Positions 1-10,235 of a stretch of DNA of 64,000 nt are shown in pieces; the stretch's first letter is position 1; each line of letters begins with the position of its first letter. The stretch spans positions 1 to 64,000 of the forward strand of contig JAFEBW010000028.1 of NCBI GenBank assembly GCA_018242445.1, given 5' to 3'. Source of the DNA: Pseudomonadota bacterium. Its GTDB lineage: Bacteria; Pseudomonadota; Gammaproteobacteria; Xanthomonadales; Xanthomonadaceae. The position numbers and the translations under genes are program-made. The notes below the pieces were generated by a model. It searched no databases. It was given only the letters and a program-made list of their open reading frames with translations, and had not been told where the DNA came from.

Positions 1-113
1 GCTCGTGGCCCTGGCAACTGTTCGGGATGTGAAGAAAGACTCCGCACCGACCCTGGCTCCCCCACGATCTCGTAATCTCAGGGATATCGGTCTGGGGCGG
101 AGGCGGAAACAAC

Positions 114-533
114 TTACAAGGGGAAGCAGGGGCCTGTGGTTACGACGTGATCGTTCTCAAGCCCCTCCCCCCTCGTGGGGGAGGGGTTGGGGAGAGGGGG
201 GGCTTGCGCAATGCCCAGATGCCGAAGGATGTGTTCGAGAACCGCTTCGGGCTGGCCCAGGATTTCGTGATTCCAGAATCGCAGGATCCGGAATCCCTGC
301 GCCTTGAGCCACCGATCGCGCTCGACATCATGCGCCGACTCGTTGTGTTGTCCGCCATCGGCTTCCACGATCAGGCGTGCGCCAAAGTGCACGAAATCCA
401 CGATGTAGGGCCCGATGGGTTGCTGGCGGCGAAATTTTTGATCGAGCAGGCGATGCGCGCGCAGGTGGTGCCAGAGCAGGCGCTCGGCATCGGTCATCTG
501 GGTGCGGAGCTTCTTCAAGAAGCGGTCGGTCAT
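114..533 (-). CDS. DUF559 endonuclease-like protein with REP-encoded C-terminus
   Basis: About 139 residues from the ATG at 533; an in-frame ATG at 554 would add seven residues that are REP-derived. The core matches the DUF559 family, a small fold related to very-short-patch-repair nucleases: an FRRQ-x-PIGPYIVDF segment, then LIVEADGGQH, then a G-F-R-I-L-R-F-W-N stretch. The Asp of VDF and the Glu of VEADG are the expected metal-binding residues. The biological role of the family is not established. The gene is enclosed by two inverted REP palindromes, and its last roughly 25 residues (rich in Pro, Arg and Gly) are encoded by one of them, so the natural C-terminus has probably been replaced or extended by the repeat. 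It is upstream of nothing obvious and lies just downstream of kbl on the same strand. Confidence 0.8.
   Translation of the reverse strand: MTDRFLKKLRTQMTDAERLLWHHLRAHRLLDQKFRRQQPIGPYIVDFVHFGARLIVEADGGQHNESAHDVERDRWLKAQGFRILRFWNHEILGQPEAVLEHILRHLGIAQAPPLPNPSPTRGEGLENDHVVTTGPCFPL
161..202 (+). repeat. REP-like palindrome, left member of inverted pair around DUF559 gene
   Basis: A perfect 10-base stem (162-171 with 177-186) with a 5-base loop, followed by a G-rich tail to about 202. The tail points toward the interior of the DUF559 gene. This copy lies inside the 3' end of that gene. Confidence 0.8.
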
Positions 534-540
534 GGGGTTT

Positions 541-580
541 GCCCCTCTCCCCAACCCCTCTCCCGCAAGGGGAGAGGGGC
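541..580 (-). repeat. REP-like palindrome, right member of inverted pair around DUF559 gene
   Basis: C-rich tail (541-553) followed by a palindrome centred on a GCAA loop (about 554-580). It is the reverse complement arrangement of the copy at 161-202, so the two tails face each other across the DUF559 gene. It also separates that gene from the kbl stop codon at 588. Confidence 0.8.
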
Positions 581-587
581 TGAAACC

Positions 588-1781
588 TCAGCCCTCGATC
601 ACGCCCAGTTCGCGGCCGATGCGGGTGAAGGCGTCGATGGCGCGGTCGAGGTGCTCGCGGGTGTGGGCGGCGCTGATCTGGGTGCGGATGCGCGCCTGAC
701 CCTTGGGCACCACCGGGAAGAAGAACCCGATCGCGTAGATGCCTTCCTCCAGCAGGCGCGCGGCGAAGCGCTGCGCGAGCGGCGCGTCGTAGAGCATCAC
801 CGGGCTGATCGGATGCACGCCGGGTTTGATGTCGAAACCTGTCGCGGTCATGCGCTCGCGGAAATAGGCTGTGTTGGCGACCAACCGCTCGCGCAAATCT
901 CCAGCCGACGAAAGCATGTCGAAGGCCTTGATGCCGGCGGCCACCACATGCGGCGGCAACGAGTTGGAGAACAGGTAAGGCCGCGAGCGCTGGCGCAGCA
1001 TCTCGATCACCTCGCGCTTGCCCGTGGTGAAGCCGCCGAGCGCGCCGCCCATCGCCTTGCCCAGGGTGCCGGTGATGATGTCGATCCGGTCGAGGCAACC
1101 TTTGACTTCCGCCGAGCCGCGCCCCGTTGCGCCGAGGAAGCCGGTGGCATGGCATTCGTCGATGTGCACCAGCGCGCCGTATTTCGCAGCCAGCGCGGTG
1201 ATTTCGTCGAGCGGGGCGATGAAGCCATCCATCGAGAACACGCCGTCGGTGGAAATCATCTTCGTGCGCGCACCGGCCGCGTCGGCGGCCTGCAACTGCG
1301 CTTCCAGATCGGCCATGTCGCAGTTGGCGTAGCGGAAGCGCCTGGCCTTGCACAGGCGCACGCCGTCGATGATCGATGCGTGGTTGAGCGCGTCGGAGAT
1401 GATCGCATCCTCCTCGCCCAGCAGCGGCTCGTAGAGGCCGCCGTTGGCGTCGAAGCAGGCGGCATAGAGGATCGTGTCCTGCTTGCCGAAAAAGTCCGCG
1501 ATGGTTTTTTCGAGTTGCTTGTGCAGGTCTTGCGTGCCGCAGATGAAACGCACCGAGGCCATGCCGAAGCCGTGCGTATCCAGCGCCGACTTGGCCGCGG
1601 CGATGATGTCCGGATGATCGGCCAGCCCCAGATAATTGTTGGCGCAGAAGTTGAGCACCTTGCGGCCGTCGGCGAGGGTGATTTCCGCCGACTGCGGCGA
1701 GGCGATCACCCGCTCGGACTTGAACAGCCCCTGTGCGCGGATGGAGTCGAGTTCGTCGGCGTAGCGTTGGGTGAGGGACAT
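588..1781 (-). CDS. kbl: 2-amino-3-ketobutyrate coenzyme A ligase (glycine C-acetyltransferase)
   Basis: 397 residues, the usual family length. It cleaves 2-amino-3-ketobutyrate with CoA to glycine and acetyl-CoA, the second step of threonine degradation. It is a fold-type I PLP enzyme of the alpha-oxoamine synthase family: the motif [12 protein letters not shown] is present near residues 206-217, and the PLP lysine is K242 in the segment [10 protein letters not shown]. The ATG at 1781 is preceded by GAGAG at suitable spacing. It is downstream of tdh on the same strand, separated by a REP pair, giving the classical tdh-kbl pathway pair in tdh-first order. Confidence 0.96.
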   Translation of the reverse strand: MSLTQRYADELDSIRAQGLFKSERVIASPQSAEITLADGRKVLNFCANNYLGLADHPDIIAAAKSALDTHGFGMASVRFICGTQDLHKQLEKTIADFFGKQDTILYAACFDANGGLYEPLLGEEDAIISDALNHASIIDGVRLCKARRFRYANCDMADLEAQLQAADAAGARTKMISTDGVFSMDGFIAPLDEITALAAKYGALVHIDECHATGFLGATGRGSAEVKGCLDRIDIITGTLGKAMGGALGGFTTGKREVIEMLRQRSRPYLFSNSLPPHVVAAGIKAFDMLSSAGDLRERLVANTAYFRERMTATGFDIKPGVHPISPVMLYDAPLAQRFAARLLEEGIYAIGFFFPVVPKGQARIRTQISAAHTREHLDRAIDAFTRIGRELGVIEG

Positions 1782-1790
1782 GCGTTTCTC

Positions 1791-1880
1791 TCGTCATGCC
1801 CGCGAAGGCGGGCATCCAGTGTCTTCAGGGGCATTCATTTCGGGAAAGTCGCTGGGTCCCCGCCTGCGCGGGGACGACGA
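1791..1880. repeat. Inverted REP pair between tdh and kbl
   Basis: Two palindromic units in opposite orientation. The left (1791-1819) begins TCGTCATGCCCGCG and the right (1851-1880) is its diverged reverse complement, ending GGGGACGACGA. Both outer ends read TCGTC when viewed from outside, and the inner ends read CCAG/CTGG. This family differs in sequence from the C/G-only palindromes elsewhere in the window but has the same paired layout. Confidence 0.8.
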
Positions 1881-1909
1881 TCCAAAGCCGAGCATTCACG
1901 TCGGGCATC

Positions 1910-2944
1910 TCAATTCCAGCTGCACACCACCTTCCCGCAATTGCCAGACGCCATCAGGTCGAAGCCGCGCTGGAAGTCGTCGATGTGCACCTGATGGGTC
2001 AGCACTTTCTGCAGCGGGAAGCCGGTCAGCACCAGTTGCGTCATCTTGTACCAGGTCTCGTACATGCGCCGGCCGTAGATGCCGTGCAGGACGAGGCCCT
2101 TGAAGATCACCTTGTCCCAGTCGATGCCCGCGCCGTTGGGCAGGATGCCGAGCAGGGCGACGCGGCCGCCGTGGTACATCGCGCCGAGCATGTCGTTGAA
2201 GGCGTGCGGATTGCCGCTCATCTCCAGCGCCACGTCGAAGCCTTCCATGTGCAGCTCGGCCATGGTGTCCTTCAGCGATTGCTTGGACACGTTGACCACG
2301 CGGGTGGCGCCCATGTCGGCGGCGAGCTTGAGGCGGTAGTCGTTGACGTCGGTGACCACCACGTTGCGCGCGCCGACATGCTTGCAGATGCCGGCGGCGA
2401 TGATGCCGATGGGCCCGGCACCGGTGATCAGCACGTCCTCGCCGATCACGTCGAACTCCAGCGCGCAATGCGCGGCGTTGCCGTAGGGGTCGAAGAACGC
2501 GGCCAGCTCGGACGGGATCTGGTCGGGGATCGGCCACAGGTTGGATGCCGGCATCACGAGGTATTCGGCGAACGCGCCATTGCGGTTCACGCCGATGCCG
2601 ATGGTGTTCGGGCACAGGTGCTGGCGGCCGGCGCGGCAGTTGCGGCAATGCCCGCAGACGATATGGCCCTCCGCCGACACGCGCTGGCCAAGGGTGTAAC
2701 CCGTCACGCCCGGGCCGATATCGACGATGCGGCCGACGAACTCGTGGCCGATCACCAGGCCCGGCTTGATGACCCGCTGGCTCCACGCGTCCCACTTGTA
2801 AATATGCAAGTCGGTGCCGCAGATCGCAGTCTTCTCCAGCTTGATCAATACCTCGTTGGGGCCGACTTCGGGGATGGGCACCTGCTCCATCCAGATGCCT
2901 TCCTCGGGCTTGCGCTTGACCAGCGCCTTCATCATCTGCGACAT
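1910..2944 (-). CDS. tdh: L-threonine 3-dehydrogenase
   Basis: 344 residues from the ATG at 2944, which follows GAGGGA at good spacing; a longer reading frame to 3010 has no such site. It oxidises L-threonine to 2-amino-3-ketobutyrate with NAD+. It is a zinc-dependent medium-chain dehydrogenase: catalytic zinc ligands lie in [11 protein letters not shown] and GHEFVG, the four-cysteine structural zinc site in [15 protein letters not shown], and the nucleotide fold begins at ITGAGPIGI. It feeds kbl directly downstream, so threonine goes to glycine plus acetyl-CoA. Confidence 0.96.
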   Translation of the reverse strand: MSQMMKALVKRKPEEGIWMEQVPIPEVGPNEVLIKLEKTAICGTDLHIYKWDAWSQRVIKPGLVIGHEFVGRIVDIGPGVTGYTLGQRVSAEGHIVCGHCRNCRAGRQHLCPNTIGIGVNRNGAFAEYLVMPASNLWPIPDQIPSELAAFFDPYGNAAHCALEFDVIGEDVLITGAGPIGIIAAGICKHVGARNVVVTDVNDYRLKLAADMGATRVVNVSKQSLKDTMAELHMEGFDVALEMSGNPHAFNDMLGAMYHGGRVALLGILPNGAGIDWDKVIFKGLVLHGIYGRRMYETWYKMTQLVLTGFPLQKVLTHQVHIDDFQRGFDLMASGNCGKVVCSWN

Positions 2945-2986
2945 GGCGATTCCCTCGCGCGCGGCACGCTGCCGCTGAGGGCCGCA

Positions 2987-2992
2987 ATTATA
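2987..2992 (-). promoter_or_regulatory. Probable -10 element for tdh-kbl
   Basis: A perfect TATAAT on the minus strand, 43 bases upstream of the tdh ATG, in a short intergenic gap. No convincing -35 hexamer is seen 16-18 bases further upstream, so the assignment rests on the -10 alone. Confidence 0.4.
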
Positions 2993-3022
2993 CGCGCGGT
3001 GCCAACGCACCTTGTGCGCGTG

Positions 3023-4168
3023 CTACAACTCGATCCGCCAGCCGATGGCGAAGGTGCTGCCGGTCGAGGTGCTGTGGCCGAATTCGCGCCCGTAGGAGAT
3101 GAAGCCGGAATTGCCGTGGGCCAATGTAAAGGTGGACGAAACCGTCGCCTGCGCCCAGTCGCGATCCGGCGCGCCGGTGTCGAAGTGCACCACGGTGCCG
3201 TTCATGTCGTCGACGAAGCGCACGCCGACCGTGCGCTCGTCGTTGGAGAACTCGTGGATCAGGCCCACGCGCAGCTGCGGTTGCCATACGCCCCAGCTCG
3301 CTGACACGGTGTCGGCCAGCCCGACTTCGAGGCGCCCGCGCTGGGTCTTCACCGAACGCTGGGGCACGATCAGGTCGAAGCCCGACCCACCGCTTTCGGT
3401 GTAGCCGTCGATGGCGGTGCGCGCGCCATCGAAGCCGATGGAGCCCAGCCACAGCCACGAACCGTGGGCGAAATTGACGTCCAGGCCCACTCCGCCGAGC
3501 GTGCGCGCCAAGTCCGGCGAGGCGGTTTCGGCCACCGGCGCGCTGTTGTCCACGAAACTCACCACGCGGCGGATGTCCTGGCTGCCCCGGAAGCGCCCGA
3601 AGTAACCGTTGAGCGAGACATGTTCGTTCAGATCGAAACTGCTGATGCCGATCAGGCCGGTGCTGTCGGACTGGGTGCGCCCCATGGAGCCACGGAATTG
3701 CTGGTTTTCGTGGCTGCTGTTGAGGGTGAAACCCAGTTGCCAGCGGTTCATCGGGTGCCAGTCCAGGCCGGCGGTGAAGGTGGTGGTGTCCTCGTCGAAG
3801 GCCGCTTCGATGGTGTCGTCGCTGCGGAAAGCGTGGTCGCGGTCGATGCTGACGAACAGCGCCAGCTTCGGCGTCAGCAGGGTGTCCACCTCCTGTCGCG
3901 ATGGCCATTGATCCTTGGCCGCGCCGCGCCCGGCGCCAGGAAGTTCTTTCAGATCGTTGTGATCGGCGGCGATGGCGACCGCATTGGGTACCGGGCTGGC
4001 GAACACCGTCGCGCAGCGGGAAGCCAGCGCGGAGCCCGGGGCGGCGCCGGCGCAGACCTGGTTGAACTGGGCGGTGAGGGCGGCGGTGCCGGACTCCTGC
4101 GCGAACGCGGGCGCGCCGATGCAGGCGGCGATGGCGAGTAACAGGCTGACGCGGGTCGGCTGGTGCAT
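3023..4168 (-). CDS. Secreted autotransporter-type outer-membrane beta-barrel protein
   Basis: 381 residues. The N-terminus is a clear Sec signal peptide (Arg at 6, hydrophobic core, AFA-Q cleavage near residue 23). After a short segment with two cysteines (residues about 39 and 52) the rest reads as alternating amphipathic strands typical of the autotransporter beta-domain family (PF03797-like), such as GLDVNFAHGSWLWLGSIGFDG. It ends in an outer-membrane-type terminal strand, FAIGWRIEL. There is almost no passenger region, so it may be a barrel-only outer-membrane protein. It is transcribed divergently from folC. Substrate or partner cannot be told from sequence. Confidence 0.75.
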   Translation of the reverse strand: MHQPTRVSLLLAIAACIGAPAFAQESGTAALTAQFNQVCAGAAPGSALASRCATVFASPVPNAVAIAADHNDLKELPGAGRGAAKDQWPSRQEVDTLLTPKLALFVSIDRDHAFRSDDTIEAAFDEDTTTFTAGLDWHPMNRWQLGFTLNSSHENQQFRGSMGRTQSDSTGLIGISSFDLNEHVSLNGYFGRFRGSQDIRRVVSFVDNSAPVAETASPDLARTLGGVGLDVNFAHGSWLWLGSIGFDGARTAIDGYTESGGSGFDLIVPQRSVKTQRGRLEVGLADTVSASWGVWQPQLRVGLIHEFSNDERTVGVRFVDDMNGTVVHFDTGAPDRDWAQATVSSTFTLAHGNSGFISYGREFGHSTSTGSTFAIGWRIEL

Positions 4169-4235
4169 GGCGATTTCCCCGATAATGTGGCTGGAGTCTA
4201 GCGCTACAACGGAGCTTACGCGTCCCGTGGGACAG

Positions 4236-5519
4236 ATGGATCTGCCGCAGTGGCTCGCCTACCAGCAGCGCCAGCACCCCGACGCCATCGCGCTGGGGCT
4301 GGATCGCGTGCGCGAGTTGGCGCAGCGCCTGGGTTTGTCGCGGCCGGCCGGCCACGTCATCACCGTGGCCGGCACCAACGGCAAGGGCTCGACGGTGGCC
4401 TTCATCGAAGCGATCGCGCGCGCGGCCGGCCTGCGCGTGGGCGCCTACACCTCGCCGCACCTGCTGCGTTACAACGAGCGCGTGCGCATCGACGGCGTCG
4501 ATGCGGACGAGGCCGCGCTGGTGGCCGCGTTCGAGCGCATCGAGGCGGCACGCCAGCAAGCGGGAGGGGCGATTGCGCTGACCTATTTCGAGTACGGCAC
4601 GCTCGCTGCCTTGCTGCTGTTCGAGCAGGCGCAGCTCGACCTTGCCATCCTCGAGGTGGGCCTCGGTGGGCGGCTGGACGCGGTGAACATCGTCGATGCC
4701 GACGTGGCCGTCATCACCACCGTCGATCTGGATCATCAGGAACTGCTGGGCGACGACCGCGAGGCGATCGGGCTGGAAAAAGCCGGCGTGATGCGCGCGG
4801 GCAAGCCGGTGGTGCTGGGCGAAACCGACCCGCCGGCGAGCGTGTTGCGGCATGCGTACCGCATCGGAGCGGTGGCGATTCGCGCCGGTTGCGATTATTT
4901 GATCGATACGTTGAATGGTGATGAAGCGGCGATGCGTTGGCGTTGGCGCGAACCGGGTTGGCAGATTGACTTGCCCGATCCGGCGCTGGCTGCGCCGGTG
5001 CAGCGCGCAAATGCTGCCGCTGCGATCGCTGCCTTGCGTGCGCTGGACATCGGCATCGGCGACGAAGCGATCGTCGCGGGCGTGCGCTCGGCGCGGATCG
5101 GCGCGCGACTGCAATCCTTCGCACACCAAGGCGTGGACATCGTGCTGGATGTCGCCCACAACCCGCAGGCTGCACGCGAGTTGGCGGCCTGGTTGGCCGC
5201 GCATCCGGCACGCGGCGCGACGCTGGCGGTGTTCAGCGCACTGGGCGACAAGGATCTCGTCGGCGTCGTCGCGCCCTTGCGCGAGCATATCCAGCATTGG
5301 TGGGTCGCCGGGCTGCACGACACGCCGCGCGGCTTGGCGGCTGCCGCACTGGCCGGGCGACTGCAAAACGTGCTGGCCGATGCGCACGTCGAATGCGGCG
5401 ATGACGTGGGGCAGGCGCTGTCCTGCGCCTGCGCGCAAGCCCGGCCCGGCGACCGCGTGCTGGTGTTCGGATCCTTTTTCACCGCGGCGGCGGCGCTGCG
5501 CTGGTTGGGCGACGCATGA
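4236..5519 (+). CDS. folC: Bifunctional dihydrofolate synthase / folylpolyglutamate synthase
   Basis: About 427 residues from the ATG at 4236; a GTG at 4227 with GGAG 12 bases upstream is an alternative start, and the long open frame before it is antisense to the barrel gene. It adds glutamate to dihydropteroate and to folates using ATP. The Mur-ligase-type P-loop is TVAGTNGKGSTVAF near residue 50, followed by TSPHLLRYNERVRIDG, the family omega-loop signature, and VLDVAHNPQAARELA in the C-terminal domain. It heads the folC-SPOR-cvpA-purF group, an arrangement known from other gammaproteobacteria. Confidence 0.93.
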   Translation: MDLPQWLAYQQRQHPDAIALGLDRVRELAQRLGLSRPAGHVITVAGTNGKGSTVAFIEAIARAAGLRVGAYTSPHLLRYNERVRIDGVDADEAALVAAFERIEAARQQAGGAIALTYFEYGTLAALLLFEQAQLDLAILEVGLGGRLDAVNIVDADVAVITTVDLDHQELLGDDREAIGLEKAGVMRAGKPVVLGETDPPASVLRHAYRIGAVAIRAGCDYLIDTLNGDEAAMRWRWREPGWQIDLPDPALAAPVQRANAAAAIAALRALDIGIGDEAIVAGVRSARIGARLQSFAHQGVDIVLDVAHNPQAARELAAWLAAHPARGATLAVFSALGDKDLVGVVAPLREHIQHWWVAGLHDTPRGLAAAALAGRLQNVLADAHVECGDDVGQALSCACAQARPGDRVLVFGSFFTAAAALRWLGDA

Positions 5520-5555
5520 AGCGCAAGCCAGGGCGGCCCACCGCAGTCGCCACGC

Positions 5556-5561
5556 TATAAT
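5556..5561 (+). promoter_or_regulatory. Probable -10 element before the SPOR gene
   Basis: A perfect TATAAT lies 31 bases upstream of the SPOR gene ATG, in the 72-base gap after folC. No strong -35 is visible. It would allow the SPOR-cvpA-purF group to be transcribed separately from folC. Confidence 0.4.
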
Positions 5562-5591
5562 CCAGACCCTCGACCCAGCCGGAACGGCCGC

Positions 5592-6746
5592 ATGGAACCT
5601 GCCCTGAAGAACCGGCTGATCGGCGCGGCCGTGCTGTCGGCTCTGGCCATCATCTTCCTGCCGAAGCTCATCGTCGGCAAGGACACCAACCCGCTGGCCT
5701 CGCAGGTGCCCTTGAAGGTGCCCAGCGCGCCCACAGGCGCCTTCGAGACGAAGGAATTGCCGCTGGTCACGCCCGCGCCCTCCGTGCCCGCCGGCGGCGT
5801 GGTCGGCATGCAGACCGGGCACCCGGCGTCGCCCTCCGCATCGCCCCCGTCATCGACGGCATCCTCGGCAGCGTCGCCCTCCGCATCGTCCTCGTCATCG
5901 ACGGCATCCTCGGCAGCGTCGCCCGCGGCGTCGTCCGCCACGTCGAGCCTTCAGGCTGCAACTGCCAGCAGTGCGTCATCTCCATCCTCATCCGCGACGG
6001 CATCCACAGCCGCCATGGCCTCGCCCGTTGCGTCGGGCAAGACGCCGGCTTCCGCAGCCGTCGCCTCCGCAGCGTCGCCAGCCGCGGCATCGCCGGCCCA
6101 GCCATCGGCACCGATCCCCGCCGCGCAGGCCGGCGGCAAGTACGTCGTCAGCCTCGGCACCTATGCCAACGCCGGCAATGCGCATGCCCTGGTCGCGTCC
6201 TTGCAGGCCAAGGGCCTGCCGGCCTACGCCGACGCGGTGAGCGTGGCGGGCAAGTCCGCCACCCGCGTGAGGATCGGGCCCTTCCAGCAGCGCGGCGATG
6301 CCGAAGCCGCGCGCTTGAAAGCGCAGCAGATTCGCACCGACATGCCCGCCAACGTGGTGGCGCTCGATGCGGCCACGCCAGCGCCGCCGGAACCCGCGCC
6401 GGCACCTGCCAAGGGCTCGGCGACTGCTCCGGCGGCATCCGCAAAGAATCCCGCCGCCGCGGCCTCCGTGGCCAGCGACAAACCCGCCGCGCCATCGCCG
6501 GCGGCCGCCGCGCGTGGTTATGCGGTGCAAGTCGTGGCCTTCGCCGTGGAGAGCCAGGCCAATGCCTTGCGCGACAAGCTGCGCGCTGCCGGCTTCGTGG
6601 CCTACAGCGAAAAGGTGACGACCGAAAGCGGCGTGCGCTGGCGCGTGCGCGCAGGCCCGGAAGCCGACCGCGCCGGCGCCGACAAATTGCGCGCCGATCT
6701 GGCGGCGAAGATGAAACTCGACGGCGTGGTGGTGGCGTATCCGTGA
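5592..6746 (+). CDS. Membrane-anchored SPOR-domain protein (DedD-like) with two SPOR domains
   Basis: 384 residues. One N-terminal membrane segment (residues about 8-28) puts the rest in the periplasm. Residues about 75-175 are an Ala/Ser/Pro-rich linker that includes a 15-residue direct repeat. Two SPOR domains follow, about 179-258 (starting KYVVSLGTYAN) and 307-384 (starting GYAVQVVAFAV). SPOR domains bind denuded septal peptidoglycan, so a role at the division site is likely. The position before cvpA and purF matches dedD of enteric bacteria, but DedD normally has one SPOR domain; the second looks like an internal duplication. Confidence 0.88.
   Translation: MEPALKNRLIGAAVLSALAIIFLPKLIVGKDTNPLASQVPLKVPSAPTGAFETKELPLVTPAPSVPAGGVVGMQTGHPASPSASPPSSTASSAASPSASSSSSTASSAASPAASSATSSLQAATASSASSPSSSATASTAAMASPVASGKTPASAAVASAASPAAASPAQPSAPIPAAQAGGKYVVSLGTYANAGNAHALVASLQAKGLPAYADAVSVAGKSATRVRIGPFQQRGDAEAARLKAQQIRTDMPANVVALDAATPAPPEPAPAPAKGSATAPAASAKNPAAAASVASDKPAAPSPAAAARGYAVQVVAFAVESQANALRDKLRAAGFVAYSEKVTTESGVRWRVRAGPEADRAGADKLRADLAAKMKLDGVVVAYP
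5826..5915 (+). repeat. 45-base tandem repeat, two copies, in SPOR gene linker
   Basis: Copies 5826-5870 and 5871-5915 differ at only a few positions, and a third partial copy follows. Each encodes 15 residues of the Ala/Ser/Pro linker, so copy-number change would alter linker length without shifting frame. Confidence 0.85.
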
Positions 6747-7064
6747 GCGTGGGTCACGGTTTGCCGATGTACGCACGCGCCCGGCCAAGGAAGGCATCGG
6801 CAACTGCCATGACCTGTGGAATCGAGATGGCTCCATTCGTGAGCAGGCGATTGCGAGGATCATCCGGCATCACGCTCCCTCCATTGCGAGCAACACAAGT
6901 GAGGGTCATCGTGCCCCCTCCCTTGCGCGCAGCGCAGGGGAGGGCCTGATGGTGTTGGTGGCTGTGGTGTTCGTCATCGCGCCCCCTCCCTTGCGCGCAG
7001 CGCAGGGGAGGGTTGGGGAGGGGTGCTTTATTCCGGCGCGAATCCCGACCTGCCCCCACGCGCC
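6747..7064. other. Non-coding gap between SPOR gene and cvpA, filled by REP copies
   Basis: No gene is seen in these 318 bases. The second half holds REP-like copies in direct orientation: a degraded one from about 6884, then clear copies at 6914-6944 and 6982-7023, spaced 68 bases apart, the last ending 42 bases before the cvpA ATG. The spacer sequence between copies is also partly repeated (a GTCATCG segment precedes each). Confidence 0.7.
6914..7023 (+). repeat. Direct REP-like repeat array upstream of cvpA
   Basis: Two near-identical units (CCCTCCCTTGCGCGCAGCG start) at 6914-6944 and 6982-7023, with a 68-base period. Unlike most REP copies in this window they are in the same orientation. 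The second copy retains the G-rich tail GTTGGGGAGGGG; the first lacks it. Confidence 0.8.
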
Positions 7065-7796
7065 ATGCTGAGTTCGGTCGATTGGATCCTGCTCGGCCTG
7101 CTGGCGATCTCGGCCCTGCTGGGCGCGTTGCGCGGTTTCGTCGCCGAGGTGCTGTCGATGGTGGCGTGGATCGCCGCGTTCTGGCTGGCCTTCGTGTTTG
7201 GCGCGCCGGTGGCCGATTTGCTGCGGCCCGAGATCGACGATGCCGCCGGCCGCCTGCTGCTGGCCTACGCGCTGGTGTTCGTGGTGGCGATGCTGGTCGG
7301 CAGCGTGGTGAGCTGGCTGGCGGCGGCGGCGGTGAAGTCGCTGGGTCTGGGCGGGGTGAACCGTTTTTTCGGGCTGCTGTACGGATTGCTGCGCGGGGCG
7401 TTGCTGGGCTGCGTGCTGGTACTGCTGCTGGGCTGGACGGCGTTGCCGCGCGAGCCGCAATGGCGCGCCTCGCCGCTGATTCCGCTGTATCAGGCCGGCG
7501 CGGAAACGATGAAAGCCTGGCTGCCGGAGGCGGCCGCGCAACATGTGAGTTTCGAATCGGCGCTGGAGCAGGAGCAGCGCAAGGTGATCGACGCGGTGAC
7601 CGGATCGGTGCTGGCGTCGATGACCGGCGATGCGGCGGAGGCATCCTCGCCGCAGAGCCCGCCCGTGTCGCCAGCCGTATCCGACCCGCCGGCCAGCGTT
7701 TCGAGTGAAGGTTCCAGCCGCAACGCGGTAAAATCCATCCCGCGCCGGAAAGCCAAGCCCAAGCCTCGCGTGGCATCGCCATCGCGCGACGGCTGA
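7065..7796 (+). CDS. cvpA: CvpA family inner-membrane protein
   Basis: 243 residues from the ATG at 7065; upstream in-frame sequence is REP-derived. Four hydrophobic segments (about residues 5-25, 30-50, 65-87 and 105-125) precede a hydrophilic C-terminal tail rich in Ser, Pro and Lys. The start [20 protein letters not shown] and the segment [11 protein letters not shown] are typical of CvpA. The family was first linked to colicin V production and later to envelope stress resistance; the molecular activity is unknown. It sits 43 bases before purF, the conserved neighbour. Confidence 0.9.
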   Translation: MLSSVDWILLGLLAISALLGALRGFVAEVLSMVAWIAAFWLAFVFGAPVADLLRPEIDDAAGRLLLAYALVFVVAMLVGSVVSWLAAAAVKSLGLGGVNRFFGLLYGLLRGALLGCVLVLLLGWTALPREPQWRASPLIPLYQAGAETMKAWLPEAAAQHVSFESALEQEQRKVIDAVTGSVLASMTGDAAEASSPQSPPVSPAVSDPPASVSSEGSSRNAVKSIPRRKAKPKPRVASPSRDG

Positions 7797-7839
7797 ACCT
7801 GCCGGCCCGTACACGCCGATCCATCACGAGGAACACCCC

Positions 7840-9312
<1,473 letters not shown>

Positions 9313-9340
9313 GGGACTTACGATTCAACCTGCCTGGTAA

Positions 9341-9379
9341 GCCCCTCTCCCCTTGCGGGAGAGGGGTTGGGGAGAGGGG
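9341..9379 (+). repeat. Single REP-like palindrome after purF
   Basis: Palindrome (9341-9366) plus the tail TTGGGGAGAGGGG, in the orientation of the copy at 161-202. It lies 29 bases after the purF stop and 20 bases before the next ATG; no inverted partner is visible nearby. Confidence 0.8.
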
Positions 9380-9398
9380 AGTTTGGCAACGACGAGCC

Positions 9399-10235
9399 AT
9401 GCCATTGAAGACATGCGTCCATCACGCAGCGCAAGAATGCCTGCGAGCTACTGATCCCGATGCCAAACTCGCCCTGACTCACGATTCCGCCGCGAGTTTT
9501 GCGGACGGCGAGTTGCCCATCGACGATCAGGCTGGTGAGGTCGAACCCATCGCCAACCCCGGCCGCCCCGAGCGCCCGCGCCTCGTGCATCCGCGTGCGG
9601 TCGCCCATCGCGGGCTTGGCTCGCCGGATGGGCGCGCGGCGTTCGTGCATGCCATCGCGCATATCGAGTTCAACGCGATCAACCTCGCCTGGGACGCGGT
9701 GTACCGCTTCCGTGGCATGCCGCACGGCTACTACGCGGATTGGGTCGGTGTCGCGGCCGATGAAGCGCGCCACTTCACCCTGCTGCGCGCGCGCCTGCGC
9801 GAACTCGGTCGCGACTATGGCGATTTCGACGCCCACGATGGCTTGTGGGAGATGGCGATGAAAACCGCCGAATCATGTCGTGCGCGGATGGCGCTGGTGC
9901 CGAGGGTGCTGGAAGCGCGCGGGCTGGACGTGACGCCGGGCATGATCGTGCGCCTGCGCGATGTCGGCGACGAAGTCACCGTGGGCATCCTCGAAATCAT
10001 CCTGCGCGAGGAAGTGGCCCACGTCGCCGCCGGCTCGCGCTGGTTTCGCTGGTGCTGCGAGCGCGATGGCGTGGAACCGGAAGCCGAGTTCCGCCGCCTG
10101 CTGGAGCAGCACGCGCGCGGTGCGGTGCGCGGCCCGCTGAATCTTGTTGCTCGCGCTGCGGCGGGGTTCAGTGCGGCGGAGTTGGAAGCGATGCAAGTGG
10201 CGGTGACGCCACTGCGTCCGGGTGGATCACAGTGA
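9399..10235 (+). CDS. DUF455 family ferritin-like protein
   Basis: 278 residues from the ATG at 9399, just after a REP palindrome. It matches the DUF455 family (PF04305-like), helical proteins with a ferritin-like metal-site pattern. Visible candidate ligands are Glu and His in HAIAHIEFNAINLAWDA, Glu and His in ADEARHFTLL, and EEVAH near residue 205. The EAxH/ExxH repeats suggest a di-iron centre. A reaction has not been assigned to the family. The gene overlaps lpxH tail to tail by nine bases. Confidence 0.82.
   Translation: MPLKTCVHHAAQECLRATDPDAKLALTHDSAASFADGELPIDDQAGEVEPIANPGRPERPRLVHPRAVAHRGLGSPDGRAAFVHAIAHIEFNAINLAWDAVYRFRGMPHGYYADWVGVAADEARHFTLLRARLRELGRDYGDFDAHDGLWEMAMKTAESCRARMALVPRVLEARGLDVTPGMIVRLRDVGDEVTVGILEIILREEVAHVAAGSRWFRWCCERDGVEPEAEFRRLLEQHARGAVRGPLNLVARAAAGFSAAELEAMQVAVTPLRPGGSQ

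Noticed and set aside
1-113. Possible end of a gene at the left edge
   Set aside because: Short open frames exist on the plus strand but none shows recognisable protein sequence; nothing can be supported here.
147-1994. 615-residue plus-strand open frame opposite kbl
   Set aside because: It is antisense to kbl and tdh, whose protein motifs are unmistakable. Long antisense frames are expected at this GC content.
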